Assembly: GCA_028751875.1 (NCBI GenBank)
Contig: CM054135.1
Span: 10,725,131-10,789,130 of the forward strand
Length of the DNA stretch: 64,000 nt
Direction: 5' to 3'
From: Rapana venosa
Lineage: Eukaryota > Mollusca > Gastropoda > Neogastropoda > Muricidae
The translations under genes and the position numbers were made by a program. Positions within the stretch are counted from its first letter, which is position 1; each line of letters opens with the position of its first letter. This document shows positions 50,201-60,900 of this stretch, piece after piece. The notes under the pieces are model-generated. The model searched no databases, was not told the DNA's origin, and saw only the letters and a list, made by a program, of their open reading frames with translations.

Positions 50201-51389
50201 TGCATATAGATCTACCAAAGGTGAGATTTTGTGTATAGATTTACCAATGGTGAGATTTTGCATATAGATCTACCAAAGGTGAGATTTTGTGTATAGATTT
50301 ACCAATGGTGAGATTTTGTGTATAGATTTACTAATGGTGAGATTTTGTGTATAGATTTACCAATGGTGAGATTTTGCGTATTGATTTACCAATGGTGAGA
50401 TTTTGTGTATAGATTCACCAAAGGTGAGGTTTAGTGTATAGATTTACCAAAGGTGAGATTTTGTGTATAGATTTACCAATGGTGAGATTTTGTGTATAGA
50501 TTTACCAATGGTGAGATTTTGTGTATAGATTTACCAATGGTGAGATTTTGTGTATAGATTTACCAATGGTGAGATTCTGTGTATAGATTCACCAATGGTG
50601 AGATTTTGTGTATAGATTTACCAATGGTGAGATTTTGCGTATTGATTTACCAATGGTGAGATTTTGTGTATAGATTCACCAAAGGTGAGGTTTAGTGTAT
50701 AGATTTACCAATGGTGAGATTTAGTGTATAGATTTACCAAAGGTGAGATTTTGCGTACAGATTCACCAATGGTGAGATTTTGCGTACAGATTTACCAAAG
50801 GTGAGATTTTGCGTACAGATTCACCAATGGTGAGATTTTGCATATGCAACCGTTTCTGCCCACCATGAAGGTAGCCGCATTCCGACTTCAGGGATAGTGT
50901 ATTAAAGATGACACGTGTGTACATCCATTTTTAACAATTTTGCTATCCATTTCTTCAGGCATAAAATGGCCTATTCTTAAGAAAATCAGAATGGGATTTT
51001 AACACGAATGCAACATGTTCTGCCTGTGTTCGCACACAGGACTTCAGTTTATAGCTTCTTCCAAAGAACTTGCGGGGGAGTGGAGTCAGCACTAATGTTA
51101 ACTAAAGGGTAAAATCCCCTGAAACAGAGGCATTCATGGTGCCTCCATCCCACGCTGTCAGATCACGAGTACAATGTTCTAACCACTAGGCTATCCCGCC
51201 CCCTCTAACACACTATGAACTGCCTTCTGCAATCTGTATCTGAACACAAACACACCTGTATGCTTATCCTCCTTACACATGCTTCAAGAAACAGGCACAG
51301 AAAGAGAGAGACAGACAGAGACAGAGATAAAATGGGAGAGAGAGAGCAAAAGCGAGAGCAAGACAAAGAGAGAGAGAGAGACAAAGAGA

Positions 51390-51481
<92 letters not shown>

Positions 51482-52033
51482 AGTAAGCTGCCCAGCCTAA
51501 TGTTTCTTCTCAGCATGACAAGGAAGAAGAGAAGGTAAAAGGGAAGGTAAAGGTGTCCCATAACCTATAAGGTCGTAGGGGAGCGAGGCGTCAGAGACCT
51601 CACTTCTCTAGGGCCAGCATATTGAGGGCGGCGCCCATCTCCTCTCCCTCGCTGCTTTACATTCCTTGACCCTAAAGAGGGCAGGTACCCATTTACAGCT
51701 GGGTGAACTGGGGGGAACTGTACTGAAGCCAAGGCGTGGCGCAAACGGTCACCCATCCAAGTGGTAACCACGCTCGACGCTGCTTAACTTGGCTGGGGGA
51801 AAGCGAGTGCTACGAAGAGAAGAGAATGGACGAAAAGAGGAAAAGGAGCAGAGTCATTCCAGGACCTGTTGCTTCTGCATGATCCAGCTGGTGTAGTCGT
51901 TGCGGATGTTGACCACGTCCTTCAGGTCCGGCACGTAGAAGCGGGTGTAGGGAATGACCTGGTGGTTGTCCTCGTTCACCTGTCGCACCACCAACCACAC
52001 ACACCTGCCGTCACCGCCACTCTCCTCCACACT

Positions 52034-52065
<32 letters not shown>

Positions 52066-54962
52066 GCTGCCTGTGTCAGCACTACTTGGCTATTGTAATG
52101 CTATGGTCTTATCAGAAGTGCTAGTCTGTCATGATACTATGGTCTGTCGTAATGCTATGGTCTTATCAGAACTGCTTGTCTGTCATGATTCTATGGTCTG
52201 CCGTAATGCGATGGTCTTATCAGAACTGCTTGTCTGTCATGATACTATGGTCTGTCGTGATACTTTGGTCTGTTGTAATGCTATGGTCTTAACAGAACTG
52301 TTAGTCTGTCATGATACTATGGTCTGTCGTAATACTATGGTTTTATCAGAACTGCTCGTCTGTCATGATTCTATGGTCTGTCGTAATGCTATGGTCTGTC
52401 GTAATGCTATGGTCTTATCAGAACTGCTTGTCTGTCATGATACTTTGGTCTGTCGTAAGGCTATGGTCTGTCGTTATGCTATGGTCTTATCAGAACTGCT
52501 CGTCTGTCATGATACTATGGTCTGTCGTAATACTATGGTCTTATCAGAACCGCTTGTCTGTCATGATTCTATGGTCTGTCGTAATGCTATGGTCTTATCA
52601 GAACCGCTTGTCTGTCATGATACTATGGTCTGTCGTAAGGCTATGGTCTTATCAGAACTGCTTGTCTGTCATGATTCTATGGTCTGTCGTAATGCTGTGG
52701 TCTTATCAGAACTGCTTGTCTGTCATGATTCTATGGTCTGTCATAATGCTATGGTCTTATCAGAACTGTTAGTCTGTCATGATTCTATAGTCTTATCAGA
52801 AGTGCTTGTCTGTCATGATACTATGGTCTTATCAGAAGTGCTTGTCTGTCATAATGCTATGGTCTGTCAATGCTATGGTTTTATCAACACTACTAGTCTC
52901 TCATAATACTATGGTCTTATCAGCACTGCTGGTCTATCATAATGTTATGGTCTTATCAGTGTGTGTGTGTGTGTGTGTGTGAGGGGGGGAAGTGAGAGAG
53001 AGTGTGTGTGTGAATGCAAGTGTGAGCACTCACATGAATTTGTATATGTAAATCTATGAAAAAGCGACATCTTTCTGAATGCTTTCCAATAAACAGAAGA
53101 ATGCTTAAGCTCCATTGCTCACATAAAAATGAATTTGTATCTACAAGTGTGTACATCGCAGTAAGGATACTGAGTAGTCATAATAAGAATTAGAAAAAAC
53201 AACAATTTTTTCTTGTTACTAACAAACCAAATGAAATCTGCAAGACCATTATTTCAAAAATAGAATATCAGCCACAAAAAAAAAGCAAACAAGCTAAGGC
53301 CTGTGCAGGACTTACAACATTCTTAAGTACACAACCCATGTTATTACATCAAAACCATCATTTTTATAATTCTCTCTGAATAACTGAAGCTTCTGGTAGA
53401 AATATTCATTTCCTTTAGTTTGTGTTTATGACGCTATTCCTGACAAATACACCATTCCAGACAAATACATCTGCTGTTTGAAAAAAAATTCAAATGCAAA
53501 AAAATAAATATTACCCAAAGAAACTCAAACTCAATTAATCTCCATAAAGATGAAATGTTACCACACTTTCCTTATCGGATTTAAAAAAGAGAACTAGCAA
53601 ATAAAACAGAGAGTCAAATAACACAGGTAAAACATACTCATGAAAGCTGAAATGAACACCCTACGGTCAATACGCTTCGATTTGTTTGGTTTTTTTTACA
53701 AGATTCAGCGCTATATTAATTCCATATATTATTATTATTATTATTAATACTCACCAAGTTGAGCTTTTTCAAAATCTCCAGTGATACATGCAAGGCAAGG
53801 CCACGATTGGACACCTGACAAGAACGCTAAACTTTAGAGTTGAAATAGGAACAGCAAGCCATACCCAAAACGAAACAACAAATACTATAGATGAGTGGTT
53901 AAGACAGTTTGACTTCAATTCCTTGGGTCCATGAGGTCGTGGGTTCGAATCTCAGCGGCATCTGATGGATTAAAGGTGGGGATTTTTATGGGTCAACTTC
54001 AAGAGCAGACCTGCCAGTGCCTTAATTCTCTTTGCATACATATACATACAGAAGATCAAATCTATGCATGTTTAAGATCCTGTCACTCATGACAGTGTTC
54101 GGGGGGTTACGGAAACACGAAAGTCGGAAAGGCGACTACCTTCACGGAGGTAAAAGTGGTCGCAAACGCGAAGTCTCGCCACTGGTGAACCTTGAAGCTC
54201 TAGCTGAGGAACGGGAACAAAACTGAAAAGAAGGGCGACAACTTCTACATGGACGCCATCACACACGACAGTGTCTGGAGATCAGTGAACAGGCAAAGCA
54301 GCAACAAAAGGAACCACGACATCCTTCGACTCGTGACATCCTTCGACTCACAACATCCTTCGATTCATGACATCCTTCGATTCAGTCCATTTACTGAATC
54401 TATTTGCTGGAGAAAATATGTTACCCTTCAAGAAAAACGTTTGTTTCTGTTTTTGTTTTCCAGCAAGAGCTTCGAAGTTCACCACTGGTGAGATTTGTGT
54501 ACGCTAACTTTCACCCATCATTAAGGTAGCTGCGTTCCGACTTCAGTTATAACGTCTTAACATGACACCAAAGTGCATGTGGTTTTTTCCCATTTTGTCA
54601 CCACTTCTACCAGCAGGAAATAGCCTGCTCTTCCTCAAGGCAGAGAGTGTCTTTTTGTCACATGTGTGCAAGATGTTTTGCCTGCACTGGTACACAGGAC
54701 CTCGGTCTACAGTCTCATAGAAAGGATTTTGGGGGGAGTGGAGCTGGCACTGACATTAACTCCAGGAGGAAGAAAATCCCCTTGAATGGGCCCTCAGAAG
54801 TGGCTCAAACCCAGGCTGTCAGATCATGCTTTAACCACAAAGTCATCCTATCCCCCAAAACCATTTTGAAATTGAGTAAAACTGCAGTCATCATTTCATT
54901 CTACGTGGCCTGTGGCCTAACAAGAACAGTTTTCCAAGCACACATGTACACACACACACACA

Positions 54963-54995
<33 letters not shown>

Positions 54996-57900
54996 GCATG
55001 CACGGTCACACGCATGCATGCACATGTACACACACACTAACCAAACATACAATAACAAACTGAGTAAAACAGACTACGGAAACGCTAGGATAAAACAACC
55101 CAGCATGCACACTGTACCTGGAGAGAGAAGCACTTCACCAGGCTGAACTTGACCAAGAGACGGCACAGTTATTGTTGTTGTTGTTCTTTGGCTAGGGCTG
55201 TGACGTTCACTAATGGTGAGATTTCACATGTGCGACCGTTTACCCACCGTGAGTTTCTTCAAATTTTGTCATAGGTCCTACCAGCCTGAAATGGCCTACT
55301 CTTCCCAAAGGCAAAACAGAATTTTAACATGTGTGGAAGATGTTCTGGGACCTCAGTTTATAGTCTCATCTGGAGGACTTTCGCAGAAGTGGAGATGTAA
55401 ACTCCAGGGGAAAATCCCCTGGAGTGGATGGATGCCTCAGTGGCAGCTCAAACCCAGGCCACCTGTCAGATCAGGAGCTCAAGGCTCTCACCACTGTGCT
55501 CTCTTGCCCCCGCTGAATTAACAAGTTCACCTATTCCCTACCCCCTTCCCTCTCCTCCATCTCCTTTAAAATGACGCTGACATGAAGGAGTACGAAAATC
55601 TTCAGTGACAACTTTTACTTACCTCCATGTCATTCTTTGTGTCGGAGAGACGTATCAAAAATTCAACACACTGCTTGTAAATCTGAAACAATACATCAAA
55701 TATGTCATCTCAAACAACCCTTTGACAAGGCAGTTGAAGGTAGAAAACTGCATGCCTCAATGATTTCACTGATATCATAAACATATCAACAGGCAGAACA
55801 GCCTGTGGCTTAGATGTGTCCACACAGTCATTACTTCTTTCTTCTTTTCTTTTCCCATATCTACATTCAGTAGCCAAGGGTAGTTCTGGGAATGACAATG
55901 ATCACATTGTGATCACACCTAATTATGGGTGTGGAGGTTTCCATGCATTCTGTAAATCCTAGCTTCATTCATCATCAATCATAATTTACTTCACTGATTC
56001 CATTGGCAGATTGCCAACAAAAATATCAAATCTTCTAACTGCCGATAAAAATATCACATCATCTAACCGATCCATTACTTCAGCTTTAGACTGTTCTCTT
56101 CTCAACTTCTCAGAAAAAACAATCCTTCAGGCACAACATACATGACCCGCCATGGATGGATGACAGTGGATTAACAAACATTACTGGAAACTTTTCGTCC
56201 ATGGCCAATTGACAGACTTGAGAAAGCTCCTGAGTGGAGTGAAAATGGATCCCAGCAGCAGTAAGAGCTTGTGTGGGGTTTCTTTACTTTTTATTTGGAT
56301 ATTATTTGTCCTTGGTTTTCTTGTCATTCAGCTCAAGACAGATACACAGACAAACTTGTTGTTGCTTTCAGTAATGGGAAAACTGTTTCAAATTCAATAC
56401 ATTAAACTTCTTTAAAAAAAAAAACCAAACCCAACCCTACAACAAACCAACCCCCTAAACAAATACACCGTTTCACACACAACTGAATCAAACAGCCAGC
56501 AGACTAGCCTCCTGAACCCATAGGCTGGGACGGTCAGGGTGAAACAATCCCAATGGGACCATCTGTCACTGCAAATGCACGTCGCAAGTGGTTTGCGTTG
56601 TCAGGTTCTACCTCACTGTTTGAGGTAGGTCCTGTTCTATCTCAAACAGATCTCTCACATCCTCCAGCCAACCAACGTTCAGTCTGAAGCTTCAGGTCAT
56701 GTTGTGTGCACCAGCATGTGTGTGCCTTGTGAATGTGACTGAAGCCTCAGGACACTCAGTGACCATCACTTTATACACCTTTCAAATGTTTCGTGTAGCA
56801 GTTCATCATTTTCACACCGACAGTCATGTTTGAACCGTACATTTGATTCAAACAGACAGCAAGGTACAAAAGGATAGTCTGTGGGCTGCTTGACACACGA
56901 TTGGATTTATCTCCACACACTGACCTTGACAAGACGATTAAAACAGGACGGCTTCAGCTTGCCCCACCACTGACCTGTCAACACAACACAGTCACTTACT
57001 TCACCATCACCACCACCTTATTCAGAGGAAACATTGCAAGAGAGATGGATGGGGGGAAGTAAGAAGGAGACTGGAGATTCATTATCTTCAGACAAGATGC
57101 AGACACCAAAAAGACAGTATTCTGAAAAAAACCATTCTGATTAAAATTTTTAAAAAGCCTTGCTATAAATATAGAGCGTGTACTGATAAAAATCTGGTCC
57201 AAGTTTTAAGATTCTAAAATCTGATGACAATTACAATGTCAGATAACAAAACAAGCAAGACATAATGTGAAAGAGGGATCATGATGAAATATTTCGATCA
57301 TTACTGTTTTGAGCTCAAACCAACTGATACAGCCAGTCCTACATGATGCACAAGTGATGCATCACTAGATGCACCAATTGCATAACTCTCTCACATATAT
57401 TATATTCCCACAAAGTTCGTTTTTGTGGCACATCAGGCTTAATATCAACAATATTCTTAGCGAAGTCAGAATAAACTAAACAAACACATTCACATACATC
57501 CACACTCAAATGAATCATCGACGGACGCTATAGTCTACAATGTTCAATTTCAATCCCATGGGTCCATGAAGTTTTGGGTTTGAATCTTGGCAGTAGCATC
57601 TGGTGAATTTAGGGTGTGGATTTTAATGATCTCCATGGTCAACTTACTGCAGACCTGCCAGTGCCTTCATTCCCTAAATGTAGACACATGCAGAAGATCA
57701 AACATGTACATTAAAGATCCCGTAATTTATATCAGTGTTTGGAGCATTACCGAAACATAAACATACCCAGCATAATCATATCATTGAAGTTGGAATGCGG
57801 CTACCTAAATGGTTTTGGGCTGGGGGTGAACCTCAGAGCTCTAGCTGAGGATAAAAAAAACAAAAACAAAACTACGTTAAACCAAACAAACACATTCCCA

Positions 57901-60900
57901 AAACATCCACACACAAAACTTTGAATGAACAGACGTAAACTCGAAGCAACACCAAACGAAATCACCCCCCCCACACTCAAACCGTCCCTCTCACCCCCCC
58001 CCCCCCCCCCCCCCCCTCCCCTGGTCTGCTGACTGACCTAGAAACTTGGTGGCCGGTTTGTCCAGGTTGAGGATGGACTGGCCGAAGGGGGTCAGCAGGG
58101 TGGCGAAGTGTTTGGGTTCGTTGAAGAGGTGACACTCGGGCAGGATGAGGAACACCCGCATCACCTCTATGTCACACGGCGCGCGTGACAACCTCACCAT
58201 CGACTCCAGACTGCTGCAGATCTGACACACAAAGTCTCCAGCTATAATATAAATTTTTTCTACAAAAAAGATCAGTTGAAAACAAAGCCCTGAACTCCTT
58301 GACATCTATTTGATAGCTATGTTTTGCTATGCACCATAGGACTCAAATGCATTGGTTTCCCCCCCCTGGAGATGCCGGGGTGCCTGTCAGTATAAATAGC
58401 ATCCCTCACCTTCTGGAAATTCTGTGCTAGTAATTCCCTCTTTTCTATCCCTCTCTTTGTTTCTGCCTTGTTCCTTTTCTTTTTGCCACCTCCTTCTTGT
58501 CTCATTTTCTACCTTCTTGGTCTATTCTCCTGTCTTTTTCCCAGAGAGACTTATAAAATAACAATTCACTTTCATGCCGAAGTCGGATGCGCTGGGCCTG
58601 ATTTGTCAGGTGCTTAACTGCAGCACAACGCATTTTTGCTCATGTGACAGCAGACCACAGTAGTTGCTGTCTGAGCATTTGACAATGAAGAAGAAAGAGA
58701 AGAAGAAGAAGAAGAAGAAGAAGAAGAAGACAGTATTACCTTCTGTTTGATGATGACGTTGGTGGCTCTCTCCACATGACTGAAGGACTCTCTCACCAAG
58801 TCCATGTCCACCCCATGGTTCTTGCTGCTGCTGGGACAGTGCTCCTCGTTCCTGCTCACACACACACACACAGGTATGCTGATCTTCTCCTTCTTCTGCT
58901 AAGACAGCAACTACTGTTGTCTGTCATATGAGCGAGAACGCGTCACAGTGCAGTCAAGTGCCTGACAAGTCAAGCTCAGCAGCATCCAACCTTGGTATGG
59001 GAGAGAATGGTTATCTTTTAAGTCTTTCTGGTAAAAAAGGCAGAAGAAAGGATCAAGCAGGTTGAAAATAGACAAGAAGGAGGTGACAGGAAGAAAAGAA
59101 ACAAAGCAGAAACAAAGAGAGGGATAGAAAAGAGGGAATTCCTAGCACAGAATTTCCAGAAAGTGGGGATGCTGTTTATACTGGCGGGCTCCCCCAGCAT
59201 CCCACAGAGGACTCATAAGTCTCAAGTCTCACTAAATCTCCACAGGATTCTGACAAATGATCCTGACCAGGTCTTTGCTCTCATTAACGACCATTCTTCA
59301 TGATTTTCTTGACTATTTTCAGCAGCTGTTAGTGACTGTCCAGATTTCCGAACCCTTACGATATGGATACTGTCAAACTGTTTGTCTCCCTCTCTCTCTC
59401 ATACAAAAACAGTACACTATCATCACAAACACACGTTCAGTAACAAGAAAAACAAAACAGATAAGGTCCATCTCCGGAGCAGACTGTGGCCCACCTACTG
59501 AATGAGGTTACCAGTTTATTGAAAGGGTTGTTAAGTATGAACTGTGACTACATACACTTTGACTGTCAAACAACACACAGTTTTAGTACAGGTAGTCCTG
59601 GCCTTTCCCCTTCGTCACTTGGCAAAGCTACCACATTTTGCTGTACACACGTACACACACAAACACATGCACACACATACATAAACAAACATACACAAAC
59701 AAACACAGACACACACACTGACCACACACACACACATACAAACACACTCATACACATACTCACTAACACCACAAATACACAACTGCATGCATGCTCTCTC
59801 ACACACACACATCCATCAAGAAAACTTACGGAAGCAGGAATGATCCATTGAGGCATGCTGCATGAGAGAAGATTTTGCAAATTTCCCTGAAATAAAAACA
59901 CACACACAAAAAACACAATTAAAAAAATATATCAGGAAAAAGCACCTCCAGCAACAGAATGCAAAACGAACACAACATAACATTCCAAATGTCTGCACAG
60001 ATACTGACTCGCCTTAATCTGATTTCGCCGTAATCTGATTTCGCCTTAAATAATTCTCCACAACAAATTCTGGTTCTGATGCTCCACTCTCAAACACAGT
60101 TTCCGTCATATCATTCATCACATCACCAATAAAATAACAGCACATACCCGTCATAAAATTTTTCACAGAAAATAATTTTTAGAAACCCACAATCATGCAT
60201 ATAAACCAAAACAAAAAAACAAAAAAACCCCACCCACTATCACAGTCCACTAAATCATTTGTTTTGTAGGTATTTTTTTGTTGTTTCGTGTTAGCATTTA
60301 AAATTTTTTTTAACTTTGCTCATGTTTAAAGTATGTTCTTTCGATCCAGAAGGACCATAGAGCCAGAGCTTATCCCGGTTTCTGTAGCGTTAAGCGAACT
60401 GATGGTTTTTCACCACCCCTGTGACAGGACGCTAGTCTGTCGCCAGATACTTCCCCAGCAGAGCTGGTACCCACTTGTACACCTGGGTGGAGTGAGGAAA
60501 ATAGGAGTAAAGTGTCTTTCCCAAGGACACAACACCGAGCCGAGCGGGATCGAACCCGCGACCTCTGGATCACGAGTTGACCGCCTAAACCACTCGACCA
60601 CGGTGCCTCCCTGCTCATGTTTAAGTGTTGTGTTTTTTAAAAAATTTATTAAATGCACGAAAAAAAAAAATCAACACACATGCTACCTTTCTCAGGCTTT
60701 TTTCTCCAATCCCTTCCCCTCCCTACTTTCACCACATCCCTCATCTAATATCACTGAGAGTGAACAGACGTTAAATTGAAGACAACAACAACAACAACAA
60801 CAGCAACCAACCCATTACCACACACGCACACACACAGAGAAAAGAGCAGGACACTCACTCAGAGAGCTCCATAGAAGGTGGGTCGGCAGACTTGAGCTGC

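Noticed and set aside
51869..52906. 345-codon and 153-codon frames on the + strand
   Set aside because: Antisense of exon x10 followed by tandem repeat translation; repetitive VCHDTMVCRNAMVLSELL pattern reflects the array.
56209..56415. Small hydrophobic protein, 68 codons
   Set aside because: Within a HERC4 intron on the opposite strand, no supporting features, chance frame in AT-rich DNA.
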